A stretch of 64,000 bases of DNA from JBCCTX01 sp965263105 (GCA_965263105.1 CBDHGL010000006.1:62001-126000), one strand, 5' to 3'. Counted from the stretch's first letter, positions 1-9,500 are shown. Numbers and translations are program-made. Notes: generated by a model not told the origin, from the letters alone.

Positions 1-1
1 G

Positions 2-97
2 CTAGACGATTCTTTACCCATAGCCGAGTTAAAAGCTTGCATTTCTGCGACCTTACGCTACCACAAGGTCAAGAATCATCCTACACTGGGAATTTGA
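2..97 (+). CDS. 3' end of an unidentified protein (partial)
   Basis: An open frame enters from the left edge and ends at a TGA at 95-97, giving 31 residues that end in HKVKNHPTLGI. The residues look like a globular C-terminus (charged helix, then a short tail), and the next gene starts 41 bases downstream on the same strand, so the two may be co-transcribed. I do not recognise the family. The downstream sugar-phosphate isomerase suggests carbohydrate catabolism, but this is only inference from position. Confidence 0.5.
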   Translation, partial: LDDSLPIAELKACISATLRYHKVKNHPTLGI

Positions 98-138
98 TAA
101 GATAAATTCCTAGCTTAGTACCTGATACCTACTCGCAT

Positions 139-1044
139 ATGAACCGTAGAAAATTTATCGAAAACTCCAGCATTCTTGGAGCTGCCAGTATTTTCCCCTT
201 ATCCTGCAACACTCCTCCTCCCATGAATCAGCCTAAATTTAAACTGGGGCTCCAGCTCTTTAGCATCCATGAGGATATGATGCAAGACCCCAAAGGAACC
301 CTAACAGCGGTAAAAGCCATGGGATACCAAGATTTCGAAATCTATGGCTTTGATGAGAAAGTAGTATCCTACTATAATTTGGATGCGCCAGTGTTCAAAG
401 GCATTTTGGATGAATTACAACTATCCGCCACCAGTGGACATTACGGCTTTTCCCCCTATCTCACCCAATCCGAAGATGCATTGAAATATTTTGTTGACCA
501 GTGCATTAAAGGAGCAAAAATTCTCCATACTCCCTATATCACCTGGCCTTGGTTGGATCCAGAACTCAGAACCATAGAAAACTTCAAATTACTGGCCGAA
601 AAACTCAATGTCATTGGCGAACAAGTCAATGCTGCTGGCTTGGGTTTTGCCTATCACAATCACGGCTTTGAGTTTGAAATAAAAGATGAGCAAGGGCTTA
701 CAGGTTATGACATTATTCTTCAAAATACCGACCCTTCTCTTGTCAAGCTCCAAATGGACTTATATTGGGTTGTGCATTCATCCGCTCAAACACCTAAGGA
801 GTGGATCGCCAAACAACCAGGGCGCTTTGTCATGTGGCATATCAAAGACATGGATAAGGTTAGCCGCGATTACACCGAGTTGGGCAATGGGTCAATTGAT
901 TATGTAGAGATTCTCCCAGATCCAGAAACCTCAGGACTGGAATACTATTACATTGAACAAGGAGGGAATTTTACCCATAGCCCCATGGAGAGTGCGGCAA
1001 CGAGTGCTGCCTTCTTCAAGGAGCATTTGCAGAAATATTTATAA
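139..1044 (+). CDS. Sugar phosphate isomerase/epimerase (xylose isomerase-like TIM barrel), exported
   Basis: The protein (301 residues) has an MNRRKF twin-arginine-like leader followed by a hydrophobic stretch and a Cys at about residue 23 (LSCN), so it is probably exported and may be a lipoprotein. The mature part fits the AP-endonuclease-2/xylose-isomerase-like barrel: KLGLQLFS at the first strand, YHNHGFEFE in the middle, MDLYWV at the next metal-ligand strand, MWHIKDM, and a late IEQGG. The His, Glu and Asp residues at these strands are the usual divalent-metal ligands. Members isomerise or epimerise sugars or inositol derivatives; the substrate cannot be read from sequence. ATG at 139 is the only start that keeps the leader. 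Confidence 0.88.
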   Translation: MNRRKFIENSSILGAASIFPLSCNTPPPMNQPKFKLGLQLFSIHEDMMQDPKGTLTAVKAMGYQDFEIYGFDEKVVSYYNLDAPVFKGILDELQLSATSGHYGFSPYLTQSEDALKYFVDQCIKGAKILHTPYITWPWLDPELRTIENFKLLAEKLNVIGEQVNAAGLGFAYHNHGFEFEIKDEQGLTGYDIILQNTDPSLVKLQMDLYWVVHSSAQTPKEWIAKQPGRFVMWHIKDMDKVSRDYTELGNGSIDYVEILPDPETSGLEYYYIEQGGNFTHSPMESAATSAAFFKEHLQKYL

Positions 1045-1136
1045 GGAGTTATCAGGGGCGAGGGAAGAGGAGCGGGGCTTAGTAATTAACCTTAATACTA
1101 AACTCACGCCTAACTATTCTCACCTTTCACCTCAAA

Positions 1137-1157
1137 CCGTGGACCATGGACTATGAG
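1137..1157. repeat. Degenerate heptamer repeat (CCGTGGA-CCATGGA-CTATGAG)
   Basis: Three consecutive seven-base units share the pattern C-C/T-G/A-TG-G/A-A just downstream of a gene end. Similar degenerate heptamers occur at 13045-13065 and, on the other strand, 34410-34437, always beside a gene terminus. They look like decayed units of one short intergenic repeat family. No secondary structure or protein-coding potential is evident. Confidence 0.45.
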
Positions 1158-1163
1158 CCCTTT

Positions 1164-1928
1164 TTACTTATCTAAAAAAGTAAAGAAGGTATCTCCTCTA
1201 AGGCCAAGTCTCAAGGTCTCAAGGGCGAGGGCCTCGTGAGGGGCAATATTTCCCAGGTTTACATTGGTACCAAGGAGCTTGATAAACCAGACTTGCTGGC
1301 TCTTTTGGGGGGCTTCCCACAGGATATTATCACCAGGAATAGAATGAAGTATTTCTTCGATCAAGTCGCTACGGACCTCTCCATCCGCACGAAACATCCC
1401 CACCGTTCCACTCTCTCTTGCCTCTGCAATAACCTTCCATGAACCTGCATCCAGTTCTCCCTGAATCATTTCCACCCACTTATAAGGAGGGATAATGACA
1501 TCGCCTTTTTTACTGCCTACCTCTGAAAGTACCTTGTAATCCTTGGCCAATAGGGAAATAGCTTTTCTCTTATCAGCAGAATCAATCTCAATGGAGCCAT
1601 CTGAAACCTCCACATATTCTGCTTCGTACTCTTCGAGGATCTTACGATACAAGTCAAACTGACCTCTGATATAGAATATCTCGAACATGGTTCCGCCAAA
1701 ATAAAAAGGAATTCCATGGGCTTTGTATACAGCCAGCTTTTCCTTTAAGTTTGGGGTGATACAAGAAGTGGCCCAGCCCAACTTCATGAGGTCTATATAT
1801 TCACCGGAAACGGACAACACATCTTCTATTTCACGAATGCTCAGGCCTTTGTCAAGCACCATAGTCAGGCCATTGGACCTGGGTTTTGCACTTCGTTCGG
1901 GGATTTGGGTAAGGGGGAAATTTAACAT
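1164..1928 (-). CDS. Phosphosulfolactate synthase-like protein (ComA family)
   Basis: The protein matches the ComA family, TIM-barrel enzymes that add sulfite to phosphoenolpyruvate to give (R)-phosphosulfolactate, the first step of archaeal coenzyme M synthesis. Visible family features are the opening PERSAKPRSNGLTMVLDKGLS, an EVSDGSIEI strand, and the late LGNIAPHEALALETLRLGL. The frame is open back to a GTG at 2021, but family members start close to this opening, so the ATG at 1928 (about 254 residues, the usual length) is preferred. Bacteroidota do not make coenzyme M, so the product may feed sulfolactate or sulfonolipid metabolism or the enzyme may do something else; that is inference. 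It is divergent from the next gene. Confidence 0.78.
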   Translation of the reverse strand: MLNFPLTQIPERSAKPRSNGLTMVLDKGLSIREIEDVLSVSGEYIDLMKLGWATSCITPNLKEKLAVYKAHGIPFYFGGTMFEIFYIRGQFDLYRKILEEYEAEYVEVSDGSIEIDSADKRKAISLLAKDYKVLSEVGSKKGDVIIPPYKWVEMIQGELDAGSWKVIAEARESGTVGMFRADGEVRSDLIEEILHSIPGDNILWEAPQKSQQVWFIKLLGTNVNLGNIAPHEALALETLRLGLRGDTFFTFLDK

Positions 1929-2041
1929 ATTGGGCCCAAAGCTAATTGAGGAACAGGATATATCAAAATGCCGTATAGGAGAAAATACTTCTGTTTGATT
2001 TTTTCTCAGAGATATAATCACGGAGAATTAAAAAGTGCTGT

Positions 2042-3292
2042 ATGAGACCAACATCCTTATCTAAAAAAAACTTAATCTTATTGACTGGTATTCTCTTTTC
2101 CTTCTTTTTACCTCTACACAGTCAGACGGGGGAATTTGGCAAAATTGCCAAAGAATACGTCTACGACCTAGGGGTGAGGGACGGGCGATTAAATGGCCCT
2201 GGTGCTGAACTACTCCTGTATGAGATCACTCAGGCCGATTTTGTTTGTATTGGAGAAGATCCGGGTGTGGCAGAGGTCCCTGAGTTGATCTATGCCCTCT
2301 ATAACCATTCCCAATCTATGGGGCTGAACTTTTCCCATATAGCCTTGGGGGTCAGCGATTTTTCCGCCCAAATTTTGGAATCTATGGCCTTGGATGCGGA
2401 TGCTCTAGGGCTATTGGGAAAATATATTAAGGCCCACCCTAGAGAAATACCGACTATGGAGTATCAGGAAGAGATTGACCTATTAGTCAAACTTCTGGAA
2501 CAAGCCGATAACTCGGAAGAAATTTTATGGGGGCTGGGCCCCGTATCTATTGTAGGAGCCAGTGCTATCTTGCAAGACTTGTCCGAATTCGCGCCTGACA
2601 ACAAAACGGCCAAATTGGTACAGCGCTATGCAAAAAAAGCCCAAAAGGGGGAGGCTAGTTTTCGCAATACCTTGGATAGTTCGGCTACTTTTTTGCATCA
2701 GGCCAGTATCCAGGATTATGAGGCACTGAAAGCTCCCTTTGCTGAAATTCCAGAAGCTACCGGCATTGCCACGCTGGAAAGGTCGTCTCAGTGGTACCAA
2801 CAGCCTTATTCGGAAAAGAGAGCTTTGCTGGAAGAAGGTATGTTCAACCGCTTTACCCGTAACTATCTACGAGCTCAAAGTAGGGAAGCAGACGCCCCCA
2901 GAGCCATCATCAAGCTAGATGGAGCACATTTGTATAAAGGTAATATTCCTGGAACCGGAACCGCAGCTTTTGGCAAGCGTCTGGAGCGCTTTACCGAAGG
3001 GAAAAAGCAGCGCATGCTCAATATCCGAATCATGGCTGCCCCCGGAGCAGAAGTCTCCTACCTCAATTCTCAGCTTTCATATTCGACAAAAGCAAATACA
3101 ACATCCAATGCCGGCTGGATGAGAGACTTGAGGAGTATTGCCTTGAAAAACACCATGAGCATTATTCATCTGAAAGCTATACGTCGGGAACTTTGGGAAG
3201 AACGCATACCCAATCCCCTGACCAAACTTGTAATGGAGTATGATATTCTGATTCTACTAGGAAAAAGCTCGCCTGCTACGCCGATAAATTGA
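2042..3292 (+). CDS. Exported erythromycin-esterase/ChaN-like fold protein, degenerate motif
   Basis: A signal peptide (hydrophobic residues about 10-26, ending LHSQ) precedes a domain that resembles the EreA/ChaN/TraB group. The first strand reads FVCIGEDPGVAEVPEL, where related proteins typically have an acidic residue plus His (such as GEDHG or GEATHG), and a late segment reads AIIKLDGAHLYKG, like the K-x-G-x-x-H element of the group. The early His is therefore replaced by Pro here. Members hydrolyse esters or bind haem; this one could be periplasmic and non-catalytic. The assignment rests on motif pattern only. It is divergent from the ComA-like gene, with a very short intergenic region. 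Confidence 0.5.
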   Translation: MRPTSLSKKNLILLTGILFSFFLPLHSQTGEFGKIAKEYVYDLGVRDGRLNGPGAELLLYEITQADFVCIGEDPGVAEVPELIYALYNHSQSMGLNFSHIALGVSDFSAQILESMALDADALGLLGKYIKAHPREIPTMEYQEEIDLLVKLLEQADNSEEILWGLGPVSIVGASAILQDLSEFAPDNKTAKLVQRYAKKAQKGEASFRNTLDSSATFLHQASIQDYEALKAPFAEIPEATGIATLERSSQWYQQPYSEKRALLEEGMFNRFTRNYLRAQSREADAPRAIIKLDGAHLYKGNIPGTGTAAFGKRLERFTEGKKQRMLNIRIMAAPGAEVSYLNSQLSYSTKANTTSNAGWMRDLRSIALKNTMSIIHLKAIRRELWEERIPNPLTKLVMEYDILILLGKSSPATPIN

Positions 3293-3452
3293 CCTACTTC
3301 TTTGCTCGGGTAATGAAAAAATATTGCCTTTTTCAACCTTAATTCCAACTTTCTTTTTTTCCTCCAGAAAAAAAGATGCACATTTTTCTATCTTTACAGG
3401 AACAACCATCATTATTTTTTGACGTTAGAAAGAAAAGGGAAATTCAAACCGT

Positions 3453-4142
3453 ATGCTTGCTAAGAAACGTTTTAGGGATTATTTAGTCGTCCTCGCTTTG
3501 TGGGTGCCAATGCTTGTTTGGGGACAGACAGATCCCGAAAAACCTCGTGCTTATCAATTTTCAGGGGTTATTTATGGGACCACCTCAAATGCATCGGTTC
3601 CCTATGCCACCATTCAGGTCAACCGTAGCCGTCAAGGGATCCTATCCAATGACGCAGGTTTTTTCAGTATTCCCGTTACAGAAGCTGATACCCTTAATTT
3701 CGATCACGTAGGCTATAAGCCCCATCGCCTGATCGTTAAAGATTACCTCGAAGACTATCCCAATAAAAACACCCAGTACATTCCCGTCATTATCTACCTC
3801 TTGGAAGATACAGTTACGTTACCAACTGTCACCATTTTCCCCTATGATACCCCCGAAGAACTCAAGACGGCTGTTGTGAACATGGGAATCCCAGACGATT
3901 CTCCCGAAGCAATTGCTTCTCGGAATATGGATCCCAAGACCATGTATGCGATCATTAACTCCCTTCCGCTGGACCGGGGAGAGCGAGCCATGATTGGCCA
4001 ACAGATGTATTATGATTATTACCGAGATAGACAGATTGCCCCTACCCTAGGCTTTGACCCGATAGCAGCTACCCGACTGCTTCAATATGTGGTAGAGAAA
4101 GCCAAAAAGAAGAAGAATAAGCGCTTGAATTATTGGGAATAG
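3453..4142 (+). CDS. Secreted protein with CarboxypepD_reg-like beta domain
   Basis: A signal peptide (about residues 1-25, ending VWGQ) is followed by a carboxypeptidase regulatory-like Ig domain at about residues 35-125: GVIYG, then VPYATIQVNRSRQG, DAGFFSIPV, and DTLNFDHVGYK. In Bacteroidota this domain sits at the front of TonB-dependent receptors and of small stand-alone envelope proteins. The remaining 100 residues have no recognised domain, and the C-terminus is very basic (a run of Lys near the end). No outer-membrane barrel follows, so this is a stand-alone protein. It converges on the giant AsmA-like gene; a short 8-bp inverted repeat (GGAATAGG at 4136-4143, CCTATTCC at 4165-4172) spans both stop codons. 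Confidence 0.7.
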   Translation: MLAKKRFRDYLVVLALWVPMLVWGQTDPEKPRAYQFSGVIYGTTSNASVPYATIQVNRSRQGILSNDAGFFSIPVTEADTLNFDHVGYKPHRLIVKDYLEDYPNKNTQYIPVIIYLLEDTVTLPTVTIFPYDTPEELKTAVVNMGIPDDSPEAIASRNMDPKTMYAIINSLPLDRGERAMIGQQMYYDYYRDRQIAPTLGFDPIAATRLLQYVVEKAKKKKNKRLNYWE

Positions 4143-4165
4143 GCTTATTTATATAAACCCAAACC

Positions 4166-7100
4166 CTATTCCAATTCCTTTTCTTCCTTTTTACTAATCC
4201 CCACACTAGACTTAATTCCATCGACTATGGACTTTATCCAATAGACGAGAAAGCCTTTATTCTTTTCCCGTTCAAACTCAATCCGCCCTACTCGAAGGAA
4301 TCGCTTAGGATTGTCGGAATGTACCACAAAGGTATTGGCCAAGGCAGAGCCAAATAGACGCCCTAAGCCACGCTTTTTCTGGGGTTTGGGATTTAGCAGG
4401 TTAACCTTGAGGTCATTATAGCGCATTTTCATTTTGCCTCGGCTGATCTGGTTGTCAGCCCTAAAGCGGAAAAATACACTGTGGATATCCCCGTCCATAG
4501 CCCTAATGGACGCGGTACGCTCAATAATGGGATTCAGGGAAATTGCGGGTAATTCATACACATCCCCCTCCACTGTGTGGTAATTGGAGGTATCTGTCAA
4601 GGGGATATATATCCGCATATCTAGTAGCGAGGTGTCCATGATGATGGCGTTGGTATGCAGAAACATTTCTGGGTTCTGCAACAACAAAAAGGTATCATTG
4701 GAAACGGGAGAAAGGCTTGCATCCAATTCACTCAATTTGAACCAGGCGGTTGTATCGGTATCTACATTGCGTTCTTCATAGAATACGTAGGCGTTGCGCA
4801 CCGTAATACTGTCCAAATGCAGGTAGGTGGAAAGATTCCTTAGTTCCTCCCAGGGCATTTTAGGACGTTTGTAGGGAAAGGGATAGCGCTTATCCTTAAA
4901 GATTTCAAGCTCTGTGTCTCGTAGGCGTAATTCCCCAGCACGGATCGCCTGTTTGCGAAGTAATAAGGGAATATCCAGCCCACGGAGTTCTAAACGACGA
5001 TTGTAAAGGCTCCATCTATCTACTACCTCATTTTTGACCTGCCCAAATTCATAGCGGCCATATTTGGGAATAAGGTTTATATTGTTTGCATAGAGGCGGC
5101 GGTTTGCGGTAGACAATCCCAACTCCCCCAACTCAAGGGTGTACATGGCCGAATCTGGTAGGGGGACTTCAAAGTCTCGCAAGACCAAGGTCAGGTCCTC
5201 CGAAAATAGATAGGTGTGGTCTAACAGTTCATAAGCGAGGGAATCCAAGCGAAAATTTTGGGCCCTGATGGAGAAATTTCGGATTCCAAAAGGTCGAATA
5301 TCTTGACCACTTAGCACAATTCTCCCCTCTTCCAATTCCACCTTTTCAATATCTACATAATCGAATACTTCGGACAATTGAGGATAAGGATCTTCTGTGA
5401 TGAAGGCACGTTGGTCAAATCCCGATCGGCTTTTTTTCTTATCATCAGAAGTCTTGTTGATGACCAAATGAATCTGAGGCTTAGAAAGACGCAAATTGTT
5501 TAAAGACAGGATCTGATCGAAGTACAATTCGGTTAGATCAATGCCCTTGAGCTCCAATTTGTCTAAGAGGAGGTCTACTGCTAAGGCATCTTCCCTACTA
5601 CCGGCGAGGGGTTCCAGCCTCAAACTATCTATAGAAAAAGTTGAGTCCGAAGTAGAAAGGTCAATATCTCTAAATTCAATCCGATAGGAACTATCTGGCA
5701 GGATAATGCTGTAGGGAGGAATATCTGCCTGGAGATCTATATGCTCGGCATAAAAGGGTTTGGTAGAACGGGCCTTGGCCAGGGAATCCACTAAAAATCC
5801 ACTCACATCAAAGGCGATCTCGCTTATTTGGAGTCTTTTCTCCACCTCTGTGGGATTGACCAGGTTCACCGTACCCTGCTCGATGATAAAGGAATCCACT
5901 GCTAATAGATGGACAAAGGGTTCAATGAGTGGGTAGAGATCAATCGGCGGAAGGGAGTCTTCTTGGGCATCGGGCAATTGCAACTCAAAAGGAATACTTA
6001 AGATTGGGTGTTTAACCCTAACATTATCCAGGAATATTTCCTTTTCCTTGAGGATATCATACAGATCTGTCCCTTGAATAGCTAATTCGGGAATGGATAC
6101 ACTTAAAGCAGGTCCTGCGGAAGAATCAACAGCCCCCAGCGCTACATCCGACAAGGTTACCTGCTGCGTCTGGGTAGAGAAATTAATCCGGTTCCAGGAG
6201 AGTTCTTGCTTTTGATCCGGTAGCAACAAACTGTAAGGAGCAAGTTCTAGTTGGATATCAGACGTATAAAATACATTGTCAGAATTCATTTCCGAGCTTT
6301 CATCCAATTGGAAATCAAAAATTTGAAGGCCTAGTAAGGGAGCAAAAAGGGTATCGGGCTGGTCTTTCTGTAGGTCTATGGCTTCCAGTTGCCCTTGCTG
6401 CAAACTTAAGTAATCAACTTTTAGAGAGTCCAATTGCTTTTGGATAAAAGGATAGAGATCGAGGTCTCCAAGTGCTGGAAGAGCCCCTTTGGAAGCACTT
6501 TGGTATAGCTTCCTTCGGATAAAGGGACTTTCAATTAAGATGGAGTCGAGTTGGAGCTTGCGAAAGAAGTACAACTCATAAGGATCCCAGCCCTGGATTT
6601 TTAGCTGAGGAATCTCTATCATATAGGTTTGGGAGACTGTTTTTCCATTTTCCCAAGGGTAGACCGTAAGAGAGTCAGCTATTAAAACAGAATCAGCAGA
6701 GGAAATCCAAAGGTGTGGGAAGCGAACCTCATAGGAACTGTCTGGTAGCAGGAAATAATAATCTTCTACTTCAAATTCTATTTTTACCTGATCTGCATAA
6801 AAGAGCCTTCCCAACTCTTTATTCTCCAAATCTTCCAATTGGAAGGCTGTGACTTCCAGGGAGATATCCTGGGCCTTTAAGGCATTCTTTGGACTCCGTT
6901 GATGGTCATTCAAGAGGAAGGAGCCTTCGGAAATGGATACTAGTCCAACATTTACCCCTTGAAGAACCTGTTGTAAGAGCGTATCTGGCCGTGAGGAGAC
7001 GATGGCATCCAGGTTTTTTTGTCTTCTATTCGGATAATCAGCATACTCCAATAGGGGCCGCTCGATATAGACAGCCGAAAGGTCCAATTGCTTTTCAATC

Positions 7101-8500
7101 CAAATCTCAGCAAGATTTAACCCGTCCACTTGAATCTGGGGAATCCTTCCCGACAGGATTTGAGGGGCTCCCCGATCTCCTGGTACAGCTGTGATTTCCT
7201 CGATTTGAAAAATCTCATTCCCGGTTTGGTAACTTGTTTCTCCTCCAGAAATCACCAAATCTTGTTTTTCTATCAAGAGAGAGAAGGTATCTATTCCTAA
7301 TTCGATTTCTTCCGTACAGAACAGCACATCCCTTTGCAGGTGGCTAGTCGAATCAATGGTAATATTATGCAAGTGTAAGTCTAAACCTCCCAGAGAAAGA
7401 TTGGATAAGCTATCCAAGGGGGAGTCCATAACCCTTATCCCTGCCCCTAAAAGGCCCAGATAGTCCAGATGAACTACATCTAAGGCACCTGATACCAGTG
7501 GGTAAAGGTCATTCGGATTTTGGGAGAGAAAGGATTTCCCCGATCCAGGTTGGGAAGGTGGAAAAATGTCGACCCGAGGTCTATAGACAATCAAAGAATC
7601 TAAGCCCAAATAGCGATCAAAGAGAATTTCTCCTGGTTGTATGCCTTGTAGTACCACCTGGGGGATTTCTACTTTAAGGGGCGCCTGCTCTTGGGCTCTC
7701 TTTCCTTCATAGGGGAAGAGAACCAGGCTATCAATCTGTAGGGTACTGAATTCATTTCCATAATATACTTCCCCTGCCTGAATCTGGTATTGGCTATCTG
7801 GCAATACTACTGTGTAGTCCGTGATATCTAGCTTAAATGCCAGTTTGTCAGAATACAAGGGCCTTCCTGATCGCTCATAAGAAGTAGAATCAATTTCTAT
7901 GTTACTTATGGATAGCGTAATCTCTTTGGCCTGAATAGGTTTAGCAAGTTTGGCGCCCAGCTCGTCCACAAGTAATTGACCAGATTCCCACTCAAAGGAA
8001 TCCATATAAATTCCATTTATGACCGGGGCGATCAGCGGAAACAAATCCGGATTTCTTTCTCGCTGTACGACCCCACCAGAAGCTGTTTTTTCTACAGATA
8101 AATTGGGGATTCTGAGGTGTAGGAATGGATTTTTAAAATGGAGAAGGTTAAGATCAAACTCCTTCTTAAATAGCAGTCGGGTCAAATCTAATTTTCGGAT
8201 GGATATCTCTTCTACATTCAATCTGACTAGATGGGGACTTTGGGTAAGAACGGCTAGATCCGGCTCATTGAGGCTGTCTATGCTGACCGAGAAATTGCGG
8301 ATATTGACCGTCCTGCTCAATGGGCGGATGTATATATCCATGGAATCTACTCGATAGATCCCGTCGGTTAGTAAGGGAAGAGACTGGGAAACGACTCTCT
8401 CTGCGATGGGATTGAGCCAAATCCGGAGGAAGACTTGTAATAGGAGAAAAAGACTTAAAATTCCTAGGAGAATATGCGACCATGTCCGGCGCCAGATCAT
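4166..8500 (-). CDS. Giant AsmA-like membrane-anchored protein with six ~176-residue repeats
   Basis: One transmembrane segment lies near the N-terminus (SHILLGILSLFLLLQVFLRI) and the rest, about 1,400 residues, should lie in the periplasm. Three motifs recur together: a DLYPLI...VD...G element at about residues 155, 333, 513, 687, 855 and 1037; an LPDS-type element at about 235, 413, 587, 760, 937 and 1114; and a G-x-D-L-x-E-I...L...P strand between them. This gives six copies with a period near 176 residues. The C-terminal 250 residues (YNDLKVNLL and nearby) resemble AsmA/DUF748 proteins. Related repeat-groove proteins bridge membranes and carry lipids; that role is inferred. ATG at 8500 overlaps the upstream stop (ATGA), indicating translational coupling; a TTG at 8524 is less likely. 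Confidence 0.8.
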   Translation of the reverse strand: MIWRRTWSHILLGILSLFLLLQVFLRIWLNPIAERVVSQSLPLLTDGIYRVDSMDIYIRPLSRTVNIRNFSVSIDSLNEPDLAVLTQSPHLVRLNVEEISIRKLDLTRLLFKKEFDLNLLHFKNPFLHLRIPNLSVEKTASGGVVQRERNPDLFPLIAPVINGIYMDSFEWESGQLLVDELGAKLAKPIQAKEITLSISNIEIDSTSYERSGRPLYSDKLAFKLDITDYTVVLPDSQYQIQAGEVYYGNEFSTLQIDSLVLFPYEGKRAQEQAPLKVEIPQVVLQGIQPGEILFDRYLGLDSLIVYRPRVDIFPPSQPGSGKSFLSQNPNDLYPLVSGALDVVHLDYLGLLGAGIRVMDSPLDSLSNLSLGGLDLHLHNITIDSTSHLQRDVLFCTEEIELGIDTFSLLIEKQDLVISGGETSYQTGNEIFQIEEITAVPGDRGAPQILSGRIPQIQVDGLNLAEIWIEKQLDLSAVYIERPLLEYADYPNRRQKNLDAIVSSRPDTLLQQVLQGVNVGLVSISEGSFLLNDHQRSPKNALKAQDISLEVTAFQLEDLENKELGRLFYADQVKIEFEVEDYYFLLPDSSYEVRFPHLWISSADSVLIADSLTVYPWENGKTVSQTYMIEIPQLKIQGWDPYELYFFRKLQLDSILIESPFIRRKLYQSASKGALPALGDLDLYPFIQKQLDSLKVDYLSLQQGQLEAIDLQKDQPDTLFAPLLGLQIFDFQLDESSEMNSDNVFYTSDIQLELAPYSLLLPDQKQELSWNRINFSTQTQQVTLSDVALGAVDSSAGPALSVSIPELAIQGTDLYDILKEKEIFLDNVRVKHPILSIPFELQLPDAQEDSLPPIDLYPLIEPFVHLLAVDSFIIEQGTVNLVNPTEVEKRLQISEIAFDVSGFLVDSLAKARSTKPFYAEHIDLQADIPPYSIILPDSSYRIEFRDIDLSTSDSTFSIDSLRLEPLAGSREDALAVDLLLDKLELKGIDLTELYFDQILSLNNLRLSKPQIHLVINKTSDDKKKSRSGFDQRAFITEDPYPQLSEVFDYVDIEKVELEEGRIVLSGQDIRPFGIRNFSIRAQNFRLDSLAYELLDHTYLFSEDLTLVLRDFEVPLPDSAMYTLELGELGLSTANRRLYANNINLIPKYGRYEFGQVKNEVVDRWSLYNRRLELRGLDIPLLLRKQAIRAGELRLRDTELEIFKDKRYPFPYKRPKMPWEELRNLSTYLHLDSITVRNAYVFYEERNVDTDTTAWFKLSELDASLSPVSNDTFLLLQNPEMFLHTNAIIMDTSLLDMRIYIPLTDTSNYHTVEGDVYELPAISLNPIIERTASIRAMDGDIHSVFFRFRADNQISRGKMKMRYNDLKVNLLNPKPQKKRGLGRLFGSALANTFVVHSDNPKRFLRVGRIEFEREKNKGFLVYWIKSIVDGIKSSVGISKKEEKELE

Positions 8501-9390
8501 GTAGCTCTTTGTTTTTTTGTCCAATACCTCATCAATCCCGAAACACTAAAAATAGCGGGATTAGCAATACTGTAGCGGTGAACCTGTGCTTCGTCCATAC
8601 CCCGATCCAATAACTGCTGATGGGTGTAGGCACCAAATTCTTGTGCGATTTCTTCTGTATTGAGCCCCTCCTTCATCTTTTGCAGAATGAAGTCCGCCCA
8701 GTCTTTCAATATTTTTTCGAGATCATCTAGGTGGGCATGTACATCTGAAATTTTTCCAAAATGGGTGAGATATAGTTCCTGAGGATTGAGAGAACGAAGT
8801 AAGTTAATGGATTGGACCCAGGCCTCAAGGTCTATATCTGGTGGAGGACAGGGAGGCGTCACCGGACCACCAAAAATGGCTACACCTCCTACATCTCCAG
8901 TAAATATAGTTGTACCTAATTGCCAGGCAATATGGTGTCGGGCATGGCCCGGCGTATGCCAAGCACCAAATTTATGTTCTCCGATAACAATTTCTGCTTC
9001 ATGATCCACTTTTTCCAATTGAGATTCGGGTATCTTCTCCATGCGTCCCCACAAGACTTCCATCTGATCTTTATAAATCAATTTGGCAGAATTGTACAAT
9101 CGGGTAGGATCTTTCAAATGCTTATAACCTAAGGGATGCACATAAATGCGTGCTCCATTTTCCGCCAGTGCCCAGGCAGCCCCAGCATGGTCAAAGTGGA
9201 TGTGGGTCAGCAATACATGGCGAATTTCCGGTAGATTTACACCGATTCCCCCACAAGCCTCTTTCAAGCGCTCAAAGGTGGAATGAGGGCCCGTTTCTAC
9301 TAAAATAGGGCCTTCTGAACTCTCAATAAGATAAGAGGCTATGGTTTTGTCTGCGTGAAAAGTAAGGTCTAGGGTATGGATTTGAGCCAT
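8497..9390 (-). CDS. Metallo-beta-lactamase-fold hydrolase
   Basis: The protein carries the metal site of the superfamily: LTHIHFDHAG at about residues 61-70, PGHARHH and TGD further on, and a late THFGK. It lacks a signal peptide, so it should be cytoplasmic. Relatives include glyoxalase II, lactonases and other thioester or ester hydrolases; the substrate is not evident. A C-terminal helical extension (about 90 residues) is longer than in glyoxalase II. The start is taken as ATG 9390 (MAQIHTLDL), because the frame upstream offers only a TTG at 9411. Its stop overlaps the start of the AsmA-like gene by four bases, so the two form an operon. Confidence 0.9.
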   Translation of the reverse strand: MAQIHTLDLTFHADKTIASYLIESSEGPILVETGPHSTFERLKEACGGIGVNLPEIRHVLLTHIHFDHAGAAWALAENGARIYVHPLGYKHLKDPTRLYNSAKLIYKDQMEVLWGRMEKIPESQLEKVDHEAEIVIGEHKFGAWHTPGHARHHIAWQLGTTIFTGDVGGVAIFGGPVTPPCPPPDIDLEAWVQSINLLRSLNPQELYLTHFGKISDVHAHLDDLEKILKDWADFILQKMKEGLNTEEIAQEFGAYTHQQLLDRGMDEAQVHRYSIANPAIFSVSGLMRYWTKKQRAT

Positions 9391-9500
9391 GTAAAGAAAA
9401 TTTATTGGCAAAATACCAAAATTTTGTTTGAAGCAAGGGGCTTAGGTCTGATTGTTGCTAATTATCCATCAATTGGATTTAACTATTTTAGAAATATACC

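Noticed and set aside
2019..2021. GTG start for the ComA-like gene at 2021
   Set aside because: The 31 residues added do not resemble the family opening; the ATG at 1928 gives the normal length.
8522..8524. TTG start for the AsmA-like protein
   Set aside because: ATG 8500 overlaps the upstream stop as ATGA, a better coupled start.
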